Source of the DNA: Crossaster papposus
Taxonomy: Eukaryota; Echinodermata; Asteroidea; Velatida; Solasteridae
NCBI GenBank assembly: GCA_037893245.1
Contig: JBAIAA010001114.1
Location: forward strand, 266,029 to 330,028
Direction of reading: 5' to 3'
Length of the DNA: 64,000 bases
Shown piece after piece: positions 24,020-40,853 of the stretch; position 1 is the first letter of the stretch, and the number at the start of each line of letters is the position of its first letter. Below the pieces are notes generated by a model that made no database searches, was not told the origin of the DNA, and saw only the letters and a list, made by a program, of their open reading frames with translations. The translations under genes and the position numbers were made by a program.

Positions 24020-24463
24020 CCCTCGGGGAACATCAAATAATACAAAAACAGGTCTCGTCTATGTGTATTCCTATGTCGCATCACTTTTACAAGTTCTTTC
24101 TTCGCTTTACTTCGGGGCTTTCGTATATTTAAACATTTCAATACGTCTAAAGTAAATAATTGTATGAAGACCGATCTCTTTGTTTTTGGATGATTTCTGA
24201 TGAAGGAGAAAAACAACAACAAAAACAAACAGGCCCTCTGCGTCTGGTTGTATATTTATTTGACGACGATGTATTAGATTTTCTTTATTTTTTCCCAATT
24301 TTTTTTAATTCATATGATTTCACATAATTGTAGACTTTAGATTTGCTTTTTGTTTGTGGTCTTGTTTTAACTCTATTTTTGTTTGAAATACTGTATAGGT
24401 AATAATGCAGGGCCGTTTTGGATAGCATTTTTGTTGTAAGTGATAAAACCTCAAATAAAATAA

Positions 24464-25060
<597 letters not shown>

Positions 25061-25091
25061 ATGCATGCTACATGCAATTTTCAAACCAAAC

Positions 25092-25107
25092 GGCTCTTTT
25101 CAGAGCC
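25092..25107 (+). terminator. Histone stem-loop, H4 unit 4
   Basis: Standard form, as H4 of unit 1. Confidence 0.97.
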
Positions 25108-25548
25108 ACCACGATTTCACAAAAAGAGATTGATTCCAGGTTTTTATTTGTGTGTGTGTGTGTGTGTGTACTCTGTTATTATTTTAGCATTGTCTCAGGA
25201 TTCAGTGTGGATTTTCCTCCCAGTGTCTATTAAGTTTTCCCTTTTCGTTTATTGCCCGTAATTATTTGTGGGATGTCTTTGTCGAAGACACGGCCCTTTT
25301 GTTTATTTTGGTAGCTGGGGGGAAATTAATTTGCTTGCAAAGTATCATGTACTCGTGGGTAATATTGACCGTATTGTTTCGGAGGGTAAATAAGTTGTGA
25401 TCAGTGAAGCGTCTCGGCATGGTGTCCGAATTACCAAATTGGAAGACTGCCCTTTGTTAGACTTCAGCCCGAGGATGCTATTCTCTAGTCTTAAGAGACG
25501 GCCTGTTCGTTGATTTGGCATTCACTTCTTATCTACTCTTCAATCTGA

Positions 25549-25977
<429 letters not shown>

Positions 25978-26008
25978 GTCAAAGCTGTGTGCGCAAAACA
26001 AACCGAAC

Positions 26009-26024
26009 GGCCCTTTTCAGGGCC
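26009..26024 (+). terminator. Histone stem-loop, H3 unit 5
   Basis: C-G form, as H3 of unit 1. Confidence 0.97.
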
Positions 26025-26459
26025 AAAACTTTTTTAAAGAGAGATTAATTCCAATAGCGTTTTCTGTAGAGTTTGGAAAGTTAAATGCGGTTACTATTGG
26101 TGAATACGAATTTTAACTGGCCAGGGTTCCGGAGAACGGATTAATAAAATCATCAAGATTAGTCTCTATCCATTTTGTTTATTGATCTGTATCCTGGTTT
26201 TAGTTGTCTCCCCCCTATTTCTTTTACTTTTAATTCTGTAAAAAAAAAAGAGGTAATTTCCTGGCCATGTACACAATTGTTTATGCAGTCGTTTTGTGTC
26301 ATATTTTCGAAAACGGAAACTCTTCGTTACATTGGATGGCACGCAAGTTTCCCCTGCGTTTGGGGCAAAACAAATAATGTGTAAAACCACACCGGATTGT
26401 TGACGTTTACCGAATATAATAAATAATTGTATTATTATTATTATTGTTATTATTAATTG

Positions 26460-26567
26460 TTTGTTTGTTTGTTTGTTTGTTTGTTTGTTTGTTTGTTTGT
26501 TTGTTTGTTTGTTTGTTTGTTTGTTTGTTTGTTTGTTTGTTTGTTTGTTTGTTTGTTTGTTTGTTTG
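26460..26567 (+). repeat. (TTTG)27 microsatellite, unit 5
   Basis: 27 perfect copies. Confidence 0.97.
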
Positions 26568-26771
26568 TTTCTTGGTTTTCATTCGGAGAGATGGCTTTTG
26601 CCTTCAGTGCTAATGCGTGTCACTTTGCACGCGTACAGATTTCTTTACGCTTGGGTGATTGTGTGGACAATGCGTGTATGCCCAGAATCCTATCGTGTGC
26701 CATAAAAGTCGTCCCGGCATTTTTGACCTTCCATTCGATCGCACGATCACATACACTCATCAACTCCAATC

Positions 26772-27140
26772 ATGGCTCCTAAAGTTAGCGGAAAAGGCCA
26801 GAAGAAGGCAGGCAACACCAAGGCTCCGGTCAGCATAAACAAGAAGAGGCGCCGGCGTCGCAAGGAGAGCTACGGCATCTACATCTACAAAGTCATGAAA
26901 CAGGTGCACCCCGACACAGGAATCTCAAGCAAGGCAATGAGCATCATGAACAGCTTTGTCAACGACGTGTTTGAGCGCATCGCCGGGGAATCTTCTCGCC
27001 TTGCCCACTACAACAAGAAGTCGACCATCTCAAGTCGTGAAGTGCAGACTGCAGTACGTCTTATCCTCCCGGGAGAGCTTGCCAAGCATGCAGTCAGCGA
27101 AGGGACCAAGGCCGTCACCAAGTATACTACTTCAAAATAG
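26772..27140 (+). CDS. H2B: Histone H2B, unit 5
   Basis: 122 residues, identical to unit 1. Confidence 0.98.
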   Translation: MAPKVSGKGQKKAGNTKAPVSINKKRRRRRKESYGIYIYKVMKQVHPDTGISSKAMSIMNSFVNDVFERIAGESSRLAHYNKKSTISSREVQTAVRLILPGELAKHAVSEGTKAVTKYTTSK

Positions 27141-27185
27141 GGTGACCGAGAAGAAAAAAAACCACGAAAAACATAATAACCAAAC

Positions 27186-27201
27186 GGCTCTTTTCAGAGC
27201 C
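27186..27201 (+). terminator. Histone stem-loop, H2B unit 5
   Basis: Standard form, as H2B of unit 1. Confidence 0.97.
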
Positions 27202-28212
27202 AACACAATTTTAAAAAAGAGATGTGACTGTCCAATTTGTGTTACTAATTCAGTCAATGTTCGTAGGTTTCACAACCGTTCGGGTAGTGTTCCCGTCTTT
27301 ACAACCCCCCTGACCTTAAAAGGAGAAAAGAAGATCAACATTGACATTCTGTTCTCGTCGCCTTTGAAAACAAATATGTGACTTGAAAAGGCATGACGGG
27401 GAAAAGTATTTCGGTAGTATTTGGAGTTCTATTGTTTTACACACTTGTAAATGGCGATTCGTTAGCTTTCCAATGATACCAAAAGTAGTTATGTACATCA
27501 TTTAATTACAATGATATATACCACAGCAGGGCTGACAGTGCGCCGCCCAACTTTAGCGATCGAATTTTTAAAACCAAAATATCGCTTTGACCAAAACAAT
27601 TATACGCGTGCCCGCCAACAACGAAATTGACAAATGGGGGTCATTGTTCAATAAGCCTCAGTAAGTCACGTAAGAATTTCAAATGGCGGCACGGCCTTTT
27701 GTTATTCAGCACCTGTGCGCGCACTGGTTTCAGTTCATTCAGTCTCCATTACGAGAAGTAGTGGTTTCTTGTTTGATGTATGTTAAATATATGTGTTTGT
27801 CATTATCTCCGTGCAGACAAATCCGTGACAGTTTTCAATGCGGTATATGACGGCCGATCTGCGGCCAGCGTGGGGGCAGGTCAATCGGTAGGCAACAGGG
27901 ACACTCCGTCGGGATTACAGAAATCGTCTGAGAAAGCAGGTAAGCTTTTTGGGTGCTTTGGGTTTTTGCTGTTATGATTTCATCGCTTAGATTGAAGACA
28001 GACAGACAGACCTCGTTCAAAAAATGTATCTCTGTTTCCACGCATCAAAAAAATGGATGCGGTGCACTCAACCGTACAGTCAGTGTGTCGCGCGTGATTG
28101 GCTACTTGGCGTGCTTCGGCCAATCCACCGGAACGCTATAACTAGTGCCGTCACCCCCCTCGTACGGCACTTTCACTGCAGATCGCAATCTACTGCCACC
28201 AACTACTTCAAG

Positions 28213-28590
28213 ATGACTGGACGAGGAAAGAGCGGAAAAGCAAGAAGCAAGGCCAGGAGCAGGTCCTCAAGGGCGGGACTGCAGTTCCCCGTGGGTCGTG
28301 TTCATCGATTTTTGCGAAGGGGCAACTACGCTGAGCGGGTTGGAGCCGGTGCACCGGTCTACCTGGCAGCCGTGATGGAATACCTGACCGCCGAGATCCT
28401 GGAGCTGGCCGGTAACGCAGCACGAGATAATAAGAAGACGAGAATTAACCCTCGACACCTGCAGCTTGCTATACGCAACGACGAAGAGCTTAACAAGTTG
28501 ATGAGTGGAGTTACCATCGCGCAAGGCGGTGTGCTTCCCAACATCCAGCAAGTACTTCTGCCCAAAAAGACCGCCAAAGTATCAAAGTAA
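28213..28590 (+). CDS. H2A: Histone H2A, unit 5
   Basis: 125 residues, identical to unit 1. Confidence 0.98.
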   Translation: MTGRGKSGKARSKARSRSSRAGLQFPVGRVHRFLRRGNYAERVGAGAPVYLAAVMEYLTAEILELAGNAARDNKKTRINPRHLQLAIRNDEELNKLMSGVTIAQGGVLPNIQQVLLPKKTAKVSK

Positions 28591-28629
28591 TACAAACAAA
28601 TTACTTGGCCTCCATATACAAAAACAAAA

Positions 28630-28645
28630 GGCTCTTTTCAGGGCC
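28630..28645 (+). terminator. Histone stem-loop, H2A unit 5
   Basis: Wobble form, as H2A of unit 1. Confidence 0.96.
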
Positions 28646-30153
28646 ACCACATAATTACAAGAGAGAAACGCCGCTGTCTGTCTGTTCTTCATTTTTAAAT
28701 AAAGTTTTAAAAGAGACAAAGTTAGATATTACATTTGTAGATTTTCAATAACTTTTTACTTACACGGCCATTTACATTTTCCACTTTTATTTACACTTTC
28801 ACAGCCAAAGGCCCGCTGGGTTTGTCCAATAGCTTCGTTTATTTTGTAAAGAATCGCCTTCTCTTTTTCTGCTTATAAAAACATTGAGAAAGTGTTTGTT
28901 TTCATCCTCGCGCGGGTGTGTTTTAACGTGTATCCAGGTGACATTATTATGAAACTAGCTCATTAAATATGCAACGCGCGCACTGTGACTTCAACAAAGC
29001 AAAAAGAAATACGCGCTGTGTCTGTACTCTATATATACACGTACTACGCGTACTGTACAGTACATGCATGTTCAGTTTGTAAAAGTACGTGAATGATATT
29101 ATACCCGTGACCCAGCACATCAAAATCAAGAATAAGTCGGAAAATGACTTTCACAGATATAAATATAATAAGATGGGAAATTCAAGAAGCTTTGTAATGA
29201 CATCCATCACAAGCCTTTAGCTCGGAAATTATTGGTTACGAGTTACAGACTAGGGATGGGTATCATTAGAAAGCCTATGGAATTTCAAATGTTACTATGT
29301 ACATAACGCGAATTGTCATTTCCCGCTTATTAGTGATTTTGATATCCTGGGTCACATTTTCATGGATTTAACAAAAACATTGGAAATGTGGTGAGTTGAC
29401 ACTTCGCGTGTGGTCTATTAGCTTTGTTCTCGTGTTCCGTTTTACCTGGGCCCAATTTCGTAACAAATGTAAGCACACCAATTTGCTTAGCACGAAACAT
29501 TTTCCTTGGCCAAACTGTCGTTTCCAAAAATGTCTGAAGATTTCCGAACACGTTTTGTTGACGGTCGGGTATTATCGTTAACGTTCGCGACTACAATTTC
29601 GACGTCTGGGTGTACACAATTAAATGGTCAGGCCATGGAACCAGACTATTTTCACCGCCCCCAAAGTGGGACATTTAGGTTCTGCTTGAAAACAAATAAA
29701 CCGGCCTGAACGGTAAACGATCGAGGCGCGGTTGTGCCGAAGGGCGCCATCTATCGGCGCGCTCGTACCGGTAGGTCGGTGTAATTACAGCGGCGAGGCG
29801 CGGTGCAGCATGGCGATAATTATGATACCACTCGCATTTTTTCAGATTTTCAAGCGACTTTTGGTTAAAAAAATGAATTTGTAAAAGAATATTGTCGATG
29901 TGTATGAAAATGTGTTATGAAAAACCCCCAAGATCATGAATATTGATGTAAATTAACGTGCCAAAAGTTGGTAATTTCTCTAAACGGGTTTTTTCGGGTT
30001 TGCGTCGGGCTCTGTGAGGAGTCCTTGTATTGATCCCAAATACACAAATTAGAAAAAGTAAAAAATGAATATTATTCGGATGAGAACAATGGTCGGGGGA
30101 ATAAATTTGCATACATAATTCCAGAGCGCCCTATTGGTTCAATATCAATCGTT

Positions 30154-30343
30154 ATCGCTTCTCGGCCTTTTGGCTAAGATCATGTGTAGTATCTGTTCTT
30201 TTCAGCTTAATATCTGAAACGCTGTTCATCGAACAGCCAGTATATTAATCTGATTTTTGGATTTGGGCCGTGGAATAGAGGCTTGCCTCGTCCCGGCCAT
30301 GGGTTGGCCCGGTATAGCAGTACATCCGGGATTCGGCCCACTC
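30154..30343 (+). ncRNA. U2: U2 spliceosomal snRNA, unit 5
   Basis: Reads as the same sequence as the unit 2 copy. Confidence 0.94.
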
Positions 30344-30787
30344 CCCTCGGGGAACATCAAATAATACAAAAACAGGTCTCGTCTATGTGTATTCCTATGT
30401 CGCATCACTTTTACAAGTTCTTTCTTCGCTTTACTTCGGGGCTTTCGTATATTTAAACATTTCAATACGTCTAAAGTAAATAATTGTATGAAGACCGATC
30501 TCTTTGTTTTTGGATGATTTCTGATGAAGGAGAAAAACAACAACAAAAACAAACAGGCCCTCTGCGTCTGGTTGTATATTTATTTGACGACGATGTATTA
30601 GATTTTCTTTATTTTTTCCCAATTTTTTTTAATTCATATGATTTCACATAATTGTAGACTTTAGATTTGCTTTTTGTTTGTGGTCTTGTTTTAACTCTAT
30701 TTTTGTTTGAAATACTGTATAGGTAATAATGCAGGGCCGTTTTGGATAGCATTTTTGTTGTAAGTGATAAAACCTCAAATAAAATAA

Positions 30788-31384
<597 letters not shown>

Positions 31385-31415
31385 ATGCATGCTACATGCA
31401 ATTTTCAAACCAAAC

Positions 31416-31431
31416 GGCTCTTTTCAGAGCC
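31416..31431 (+). terminator. Histone stem-loop, H4 unit 5
   Basis: Standard form, as H4 of unit 1. Confidence 0.97.
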
Positions 31432-31872
31432 ACCACGATTTCACAAAAAGAGATTGATTCCAGGTTTTTATTTGTGTGTGTGTGTGTGTGTGTACTCTGT
31501 TATTATTTTAGCATTGTCTCAGGATTCAGTGTGGATTTTCCTCCCAGTGTCTATTAAGTTTTCCCTTTTCGTTTATTGCCCGTAATTATTTGTGGGATGT
31601 CTTTGTCGAAGACACGGCCCTTTTGTTTATTTTGGTAGCTGGGGGGAAATTAATTTGCTTGCAAAGTATCATGTACTCGTGGGTAATATTGACCGTATTG
31701 TTTCGGAGGGTAAATAAGTTGTGATCAGTGAAGCGTCTCGGCATGGTGTCCGAATTACCAAATTGGAAGACTGCCCTTTGTTAGACTTCAGCCCGAGGAT
31801 GCTATTCTCTAGTCTTAAGAGACGGCCTGTTCGTTGATTTGGCATTCACTTCTTATCTACTCTTCAATCTGA

Positions 31873-32301
<429 letters not shown>

Positions 32302-32332
32302 GTCAAAGCTGTGTGCGCAAAACAAACCGAAC

Positions 32333-32348
32333 GGCCCTTTTCAGGGCC
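32333..32348 (+). terminator. Histone stem-loop, H3 unit 6
   Basis: C-G form, intact although this H3 carries the Gln76Leu change. Confidence 0.97.
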
Positions 32349-32783
32349 AAAACTTTTTTAAAGAGAGATTAATTCCAATAGCGTTTTCTGTAGAGTTTGG
32401 AAAGTTAAATGCGGTTACTATTGGTGAATACGAATTTTAACTGGCCAGGGTTCCGGAGAACGGATTAATAAAATCATCAAGATTAGTCTCTATCCATTTT
32501 GTTTATTGATCTGTATCCTGGTTTTAGTTGTCTCCCCCCTATTTCTTTTACTTTTAATTCTGTAAAAAAAAAAGAGGTAATTTCCTGGCCATGTACACAA
32601 TTGTTTATGCAGTCGTTTTGTGTCATATTTTCGAAAACGGAAACTCTTCGTTACATTGGATGGCACGCAAGTTTCCCCTGCGTTTGGGGCAAAACAAATA
32701 ATGTGTAAAACCACACCGGATTGTTGACGTTTACCGAATATAATAAATAATTGTATTATTATTATTATTGTTATTATTAATTG

Positions 32784-32887
32784 TTTGTTTGTTTGTTTGT
32801 TTGTTTGTTTGTTTGTTTGTTTGTTTGTTTGTTTGTTTGTTTGTTTGTTTGTTTGTTTGTTTGTTTGTTTGTTTGTTTGTTTGTTTG
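32784..32887 (+). repeat. (TTTG)26 microsatellite, unit 6
   Basis: 26 perfect copies with an altered 3' edge (TGTTC in place of TTTC). Confidence 0.96.
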
Positions 32888-33092
32888 TGTTCTTGGTTTT
32901 CATTCGGAGAGATGGCTTTTGCCTTCAGTGCTAATGCGTGTCACTTTGCACGCGTACAGATTTCTTTACGCTTGGGTGATTGTGTGGACAATGCGTGTAT
33001 GCCCAGAATCCTATCGTGTGCCATAAAAGTCGTCCCGGCATTTTTGACCTTCCATTCGATCGCACGATCACATACACTCATCAACTCCAATC

Positions 33093-33461
33093 ATGGCTCC
33101 TAAAGTTAGCGGAAAAGGCCAGAAGAAGGCAGGCAACACCAAGGCTCCGGTCAGCATAAACAAGAAGAGGCGCCGGCGTCGCAAGGAGAGCTACGGCATC
33201 TACATCTACAAAGTCATGAAACAGGTGCACCCCGACACAGGAATCTCAAGCAAGGCAATGAGCATCATGAACAGCTTTGTCAACGACGTGTTTGAGCGCA
33301 TCGCCGGGGAATCTTCTCGCCTTGCCCACTACAACAAGAAGTCGACCATCTCAAGTCGTGAAGTGCAGACTGCAGTACGTCTTATCCTCCCGGGAGAGCT
33401 TGCCAAGCATGCAGTCAGCGAAGGGACCAAGGCCGTCACCAAGTATACTACTTCAAAATAG
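33093..33461 (+). CDS. H2B: Histone H2B, unit 6
   Basis: 122 residues, identical to unit 1. Upstream, the end of its TTTG tract reads TTTGTGTTC instead of TTTGTTTC. Confidence 0.98.
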   Translation: MAPKVSGKGQKKAGNTKAPVSINKKRRRRRKESYGIYIYKVMKQVHPDTGISSKAMSIMNSFVNDVFERIAGESSRLAHYNKKSTISSREVQTAVRLILPGELAKHAVSEGTKAVTKYTTSK

Positions 33462-33506
33462 GGTGACCGAGAAGAAAAAAAACCACGAAAAACATAATAA
33501 CCAAAC

Positions 33507-33522
33507 GGCTCTTTTCAGAGCC
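33507..33522 (+). terminator. Histone stem-loop, H2B unit 6
   Basis: Standard form, as H2B of unit 1. Confidence 0.97.
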
Positions 33523-34533
33523 AACACAATTTTAAAAAAGAGATGTGACTGTCCAATTTGTGTTACTAATTCAGTCAATGTTCGTAGGTTTCACAACCGT
33601 TCGGGTAGTGTTCCCGTCTTTACAACCCCCCTGACCTTAAAAGGAGAAAAGAAGATCAACATTGACATTCTGTTCTCGTCGCCTTTGAAAACAAATATGT
33701 GACTTGAAAAGGCATGACGGGGAAAAGTATTTCGGTAGTATTTGGAGTTCTATTGTTTTACACACTTGTAAATGGCGATTCGTTAGCTTTCCAATGATAC
33801 CAAAAGTAGTTATGTACATCATTTAATTACAATGATATATACCACAGCAGGGCTGACAGTGCGCCGCCCAACTTTAGCGATCGAATTTTTAAAACCAAAA
33901 TATCGCTTTGACCAAAACAATTATACGCGTGCCCGCCAACAACGAAATTGACAAATGGGGGTCATTGTTCAATAAGCCTCAGTAAGTCACGTAAGAATTT
34001 CAAATGGCGGCACGGCCTTTTGTTATTCAGCACCTGTGCGCGCACTGGTTTCAGTTCATTCAGTCTCCATTACGAGAAGTAGTGGTTTCTTGTTTGATGT
34101 ATGTTAAATATATGTGTTTGTCATTATCTCCGTGCAGACAAATCCGTGACAGTTTTCAATGCGGTATATGACGGCCGATCTGCGGCCAGCGTGGGGGCAG
34201 GTCAATCGGTAGGCAACAGGGACACTCCGTCGGGATTACAGAAATCGTCTGAGAAAGCAGGTAAGCTTTTTGGGTGCTTTGGGTTTTTGCTGTTATGATT
34301 TCATCGCTTAGATTGAAGACAGACAGACAGACCTCGTTCAAAAAATGTATCTCTGTTTCCACGCATCAAAAAAATGGATGCGGTGCACTCAACCGTACAG
34401 TCAGTGTGTCGCGCGTGATTGGCTACTTGGCGTGCTTCGGCCAATCCACCGGAACGCTATAACTAGTGCCGTCACCCCCCTCGTACGGCACTTTCACTGC
34501 AGATCGCAATCTACTGCCACCAACTACTTCAAG

Positions 34534-34911
34534 ATGACTGGACGAGGAAAGAGCGGAAAAGCAAGAAGCAAGGCCAGGAGCAGGTCCTCAAGGGCGGGAC
34601 TGCAGTTCCCCGTGGGTCGTGTTCATCGATTTTTGCGAAGGGGCAACTACGCTGAGCGGGTTGGAGCCGGTGCACCGGTCTACCTGGCAGCCGTGATGGA
34701 ATACCTGACCGCCGAGATCCTGGAGCTGGCCGGTAACGCAGCACGAGATAATAAGAAGACGAGAATTAACCCTCGACACCTGCAGCTTGCTATACGCAAC
34801 GACGAAGAGCTTAACAAGTTGATGAGTGGAGTTACCATCGCGCAAGGCGGTGTGCTTCCCAACATCCAGCAAGTACTTCTGCCCAAAAAGACCGCCAAAG
34901 TATCAAAGTAA
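34534..34911 (+). CDS. H2A: Histone H2A, unit 6
   Basis: 125 residues, identical to unit 1. Confidence 0.98.
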   Translation: MTGRGKSGKARSKARSRSSRAGLQFPVGRVHRFLRRGNYAERVGAGAPVYLAAVMEYLTAEILELAGNAARDNKKTRINPRHLQLAIRNDEELNKLMSGVTIAQGGVLPNIQQVLLPKKTAKVSK

Positions 34912-34950
34912 TACAAACAAATTACTTGGCCTCCATATACAAAAACAAAA

Positions 34951-34966
34951 GGCTCTTTTCAGGGCC
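34951..34966 (+). terminator. Histone stem-loop, H2A unit 6
   Basis: Wobble form, as H2A of unit 1. Confidence 0.96.
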
Positions 34967-36474
34967 ACCACATAATTACAAGAGAGAAACGCCGCTGTCT
35001 GTCTGTTCTTCATTTTTAAATAAAGTTTTAAAAGAGACAAAGTTAGATATTACATTTGTAGATTTTCAATAACTTTTTACTTACACGGCCATTTACATTT
35101 TCCACTTTTATTTACACTTTCACAGCCAAAGGCCCGCTGGGTTTGTCCAATAGCTTCGTTTATTTTGTAAAGAATCGCCTTCTCTTTTTCTGCTTATAAA
35201 AACATTGAGAAAGTGTTTGTTTTCATCCTCGCGCGGGTGTGTTTTAACGTGTATCCAGGTGACATTATTATGAAACTAGCTCATTAAATATGCAACGCGC
35301 GCACTGTGACTTCAACAAAGCAAAAAGAAATACGCGCTGTGTCTGTACTCTATATATACACGTACTACGCGTACTGTACAGTACATGCATGTTCAGTTTG
35401 TAAAAGTACGTGAATGATATTATACCCGTGACCCAGCACATCAAAATCAAGAATAAGTCGGAAAATGACTTTCACAGATATAAATATAATAAGATGGGAA
35501 ATTCAAGAAGCTTTGTAATGACATCCATCACAAGCCTTTAGCTCGGAAATTATTGGTTACGAGTTACAGACTAGGGATGGGTATCATTAGAAAGCCTATG
35601 GAATTTCAAATGTTACTATGTACATAACGCGAATTGTCATTTCCCGCTTATTAGTGATTTTGATATCCTGGGTCACATTTTCATGGATTTAACAAAAACA
35701 TTGGAAATGTGGTGAGTTGACACTTCGCGTGTGGTCTATTAGCTTTGTTCTCGTGTTCCGTTTTACCTGGGCCCAATTTCGTAACAAATGTAAGCACACC
35801 AATTTGCTTAGCACGAAACATTTTCCTTGGCCAAACTGTCGTTTCCAAAAATGTCTGAAGATTTCCGAACACGTTTTGTTGACGGTCGGGTATTATCGTT
35901 AACGTTCGCGACTACAATTTCGACGTCTGGGTGTACACAATTAAATGGTCAGGCCATGGAACCAGACTATTTTCACCGCCCCCAAAGTGGGACATTTAGG
36001 TTCTGCTTGAAAACAAATAAACCGGCCTGAACGGTAAACGATCGAGGCGCGGTTGTGCCGAAGGGCGCCATCTATCGGCGCGCTCGTACCGGTAGGTCGG
36101 TGTAATTACAGCGGCGAGGCGCGGTGCAGCATGGCGATAATTATGATACCACTCGCATTTTTTCAGATTTTCAAGCGACTTTTGGTTAAAAAAATGAATT
36201 TGTAAAAGAATATTGTCGATGTGTATGAAAATGTGTTATGAAAAACCCCCAAGATCATGAATATTGATGTAAATTAACGTGCCAAAAGTTGGTAATTTCT
36301 CTAAACGGGTTTTTTCGGGTTTGCGTCGGGCTCTGTGAGGAGTCCTTGTATTGATCCCAAATACACAAATTAGAAAAAGTAAAAAATGAATATTATTCGG
36401 ATGAGAACAATGGTCGGGGGAATAAATTTGCATACATAATTCCAGAGCGCCCTATTGGTTCAATATCAATCGTT

Positions 36475-36664
36475 ATCGCTTCTCGGCCTTTTGGCTAAGA
36501 TCATGTGTAGTATCTGTTCTTTTCAGCTTAATATCTGAAACGCTGTTCATCGAACAGCCAGTATATTAATCTGATTTTTGGATTTGGGCCGTGGAATAGA
36601 GGCTTGCCTCGTCCCGGCCATGGGTTGGCCCGGTATAGCAGTACATCCGGGATTCGGCCCACTC
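36475..36664 (+). ncRNA. U2: U2 spliceosomal snRNA, unit 6
   Basis: Reads as the same sequence as the unit 2 copy. Confidence 0.94.
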
Positions 36665-37108
36665 CCCTCGGGGAACATCAAATAATACAAAAACAGGTCT
36701 CGTCTATGTGTATTCCTATGTCGCATCACTTTTACAAGTTCTTTCTTCGCTTTACTTCGGGGCTTTCGTATATTTAAACATTTCAATACGTCTAAAGTAA
36801 ATAATTGTATGAAGACCGATCTCTTTGTTTTTGGATGATTTCTGATGAAGGAGAAAAACAACAACAAAAACAAACAGGCCCTCTGCGTCTGGTTGTATAT
36901 TTATTTGACGACGATGTATTAGATTTTCTTTATTTTTTCCCAATTTTTTTTAATTCATATGATTTCACATAATTGTAGACTTTAGATTTGCTTTTTGTTT
37001 GTGGTCTTGTTTTAACTCTATTTTTGTTTGAAATACTGTATAGGTAATAATGCAGGGCCGTTTTGGATAGCATTTTTGTTGTAAGTGATAAAACCTCAAA
37101 TAAAATAA

Positions 37109-37705
<597 letters not shown>

Positions 37706-37736
37706 ATGCATGCTACATGCAATTTTCAAACCAAAC

Positions 37737-37752
37737 GGCTCTTTTCAGAGCC
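37737..37752 (+). terminator. Histone stem-loop, H4 unit 6
   Basis: Standard form, as H4 of unit 1. Confidence 0.97.
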
Positions 37753-38193
37753 ACCACGATTTCACAAAAAGAGATTGATTCCAGGTTTTTATTTGTGTGT
37801 GTGTGTGTGTGTGTACTCTGTTATTATTTTAGCATTGTCTCAGGATTCAGTGTGGATTTTCCTCCCAGTGTCTATTAAGTTTTCCCTTTTCGTTTATTGC
37901 CCGTAATTATTTGTGGGATGTCTTTGTCGAAGACACGGCCCTTTTGTTTATTTTGGTAGCTGGGGGGAAATTAATTTGCTTGCAAAGTATCATGTACTCG
38001 TGGGTAATATTGACCGTATTGTTTCGGAGGGTAAATAAGTTGTGATCAGTGAAGCGTCTCGGCATGGTGTCCGAATTACCAAATTGGAAGACTGCCCTTT
38101 GTTAGACTTCAGCCCGAGGATGCTATTCTCTAGTCTTAAGAGACGGCCTGTTCGTTGATTTGGCATTCACTTCTTATCTACTCTTCAATCTGA

Positions 38194-38622
<429 letters not shown>

Positions 38623-38653
38623 GTCAAAGCTGTGTGCGCAAAACAAACCGAAC

Positions 38654-38669
38654 GGCCCTTTTCAGGGCC
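38654..38669 (+). terminator. Histone stem-loop, H3 unit 7
   Basis: C-G form, as H3 of unit 1. Confidence 0.97.
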
Positions 38670-39104
38670 AAAACTTTTTTAAAGAGAGATTAATTCCAAT
38701 AGCGTTTTCTGTAGAGTTTGGAAAGTTAAATGCGGTTACTATTGGTGAATACGAATTTTAACTGGCCAGGGTTCCGGAGAACGGATTAATAAAATCATCA
38801 AGATTAGTCTCTATCCATTTTGTTTATTGATCTGTATCCTGGTTTTAGTTGTCTCCCCCCTATTTCTTTTACTTTTAATTCTGTAAAAAAAAAAGAGGTA
38901 ATTTCCTGGCCATGTACACAATTGTTTATGCAGTCGTTTTGTGTCATATTTTCGAAAACGGAAACTCTTCGTTACATTGGATGGCACGCAAGTTTCCCCT
39001 GCGTTTGGGGCAAAACAAATAATGTGTAAAACCACACCGGATTGTTGACGTTTACCGAATATAATAAATAATTGTATTATTATTATTATTGTTATTATTA
39101 ATTG

Positions 39105-39208
39105 TTTGTTTGTTTGTTTGTTTGTTTGTTTGTTTGTTTGTTTGTTTGTTTGTTTGTTTGTTTGTTTGTTTGTTTGTTTGTTTGTTTGTTTGTTTGTTTG
39201 TTTGTTTG
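39105..39208 (+). repeat. (TTTG)26 microsatellite, unit 7
   Basis: 26 perfect copies with the normal 3' edge. Confidence 0.97.
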
Positions 39209-39412
39209 TTTCTTGGTTTTCATTCGGAGAGATGGCTTTTGCCTTCAGTGCTAATGCGTGTCACTTTGCACGCGTACAGATTTCTTTACGCTTGGGTGAT
39301 TGTGTGGACAATGCGTGTATGCCCAGAATCCTATCGTGTGCCATAAAAGTCGTCCCGGCATTTTTGACCTTCCATTCGATCGCACGATCACATACACTCA
39401 TCAACTCCAATC

Positions 39413-39781
39413 ATGGCTCCTAAAGTTAGCGGAAAAGGCCAGAAGAAGGCAGGCAACACCAAGGCTCCGGTCAGCATAAACAAGAAGAGGCGCCGGCGTC
39501 GCAAGGAGAGCTACGGCATCTACATCTACAAAGTCATGAAACAGGTGCACCCCGACACAGGAATCTCAAGCAAGGCAATGAGCATCATGAACAGCTTTGT
39601 CAACGACGTGTTTGAGCGCATCGCCGGGGAATCTTCTCGCCTTGCCCACTACAACAAGAAGTCGACCATCTCAAGTCGTGAAGTGCAGACTGCAGTACGT
39701 CTTATCCTCCCGGGAGAGCTTGCCAAGCATGCAGTCAGCGAAGGGACCAAGGCCGTCACCAAGTATACTACTTCAAAATAG
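39413..39781 (+). CDS. H2B: Histone H2B, unit 7
   Basis: 122 residues, identical to unit 1. Confidence 0.98.
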   Translation: MAPKVSGKGQKKAGNTKAPVSINKKRRRRRKESYGIYIYKVMKQVHPDTGISSKAMSIMNSFVNDVFERIAGESSRLAHYNKKSTISSREVQTAVRLILPGELAKHAVSEGTKAVTKYTTSK

Positions 39782-39826
39782 GGTGACCGAGAAGAAAAAA
39801 AACCACGAAAAACATAATAACCAAAC

Positions 39827-39842
39827 GGCTCTTTTCAGAGCC
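39827..39842 (+). terminator. Histone stem-loop, H2B unit 7
   Basis: Standard form, as H2B of unit 1. Confidence 0.97.
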
Positions 39843-40853
39843 AACACAATTTTAAAAAAGAGATGTGACTGTCCAATTTGTGTTACTAATTCAGTCAATG
39901 TTCGTAGGTTTCACAACCGTTCGGGTAGTGTTCCCGTCTTTACAACCCCCCTGACCTTAAAAGGAGAAAAGAAGATCAACATTGACATTCTGTTCTCGTC
40001 GCCTTTGAAAACAAATATGTGACTTGAAAAGGCATGACGGGGAAAAGTATTTCGGTAGTATTTGGAGTTCTATTGTTTTACACACTTGTAAATGGCGATT
40101 CGTTAGCTTTCCAATGATACCAAAAGTAGTTATGTACATCATTTAATTACAATGATATATACCACAGCAGGGCTGACAGTGCGCCGCCCAACTTTAGCGA
40201 TCGAATTTTTAAAACCAAAATATCGCTTTGACCAAAACAATTATACGCGTGCCCGCCAACAACGAAATTGACAAATGGGGGTCATTGTTCAATAAGCCTC
40301 AGTAAGTCACGTAAGAATTTCAAATGGCGGCACGGCCTTTTGTTATTCAGCACCTGTGCGCGCACTGGTTTCAGTTCATTCAGTCTCCATTACGAGAAGT
40401 AGTGGTTTCTTGTTTGATGTATGTTAAATATATGTGTTTGTCATTATCTCCGTGCAGACAAATCCGTGACAGTTTTCAATGCGGTATATGACGGCCGATC
40501 TGCGGCCAGCGTGGGGGCAGGTCAATCGGTAGGCAACAGGGACACTCCGTCGGGATTACAGAAATCGTCTGAGAAAGCAGGTAAGCTTTTTGGGTGCTTT
40601 GGGTTTTTGCTGTTATGATTTCATCGCTTAGATTGAAGACAGACAGACAGACCTCGTTCAAAAAATGTATCTCTGTTTCCACGCATCAAAAAAATGGATG
40701 CGGTGCACTCAACCGTACAGTCAGTGTGTCGCGCGTGATTGGCTACTTGGCGTGCTTCGGCCAATCCACCGGAACGCTATAACTAGTGCCGTCACCCCCC
40801 TCGTACGGCACTTTCACTGCAGATCGCAATCTACTGCCACCAACTACTTCAAG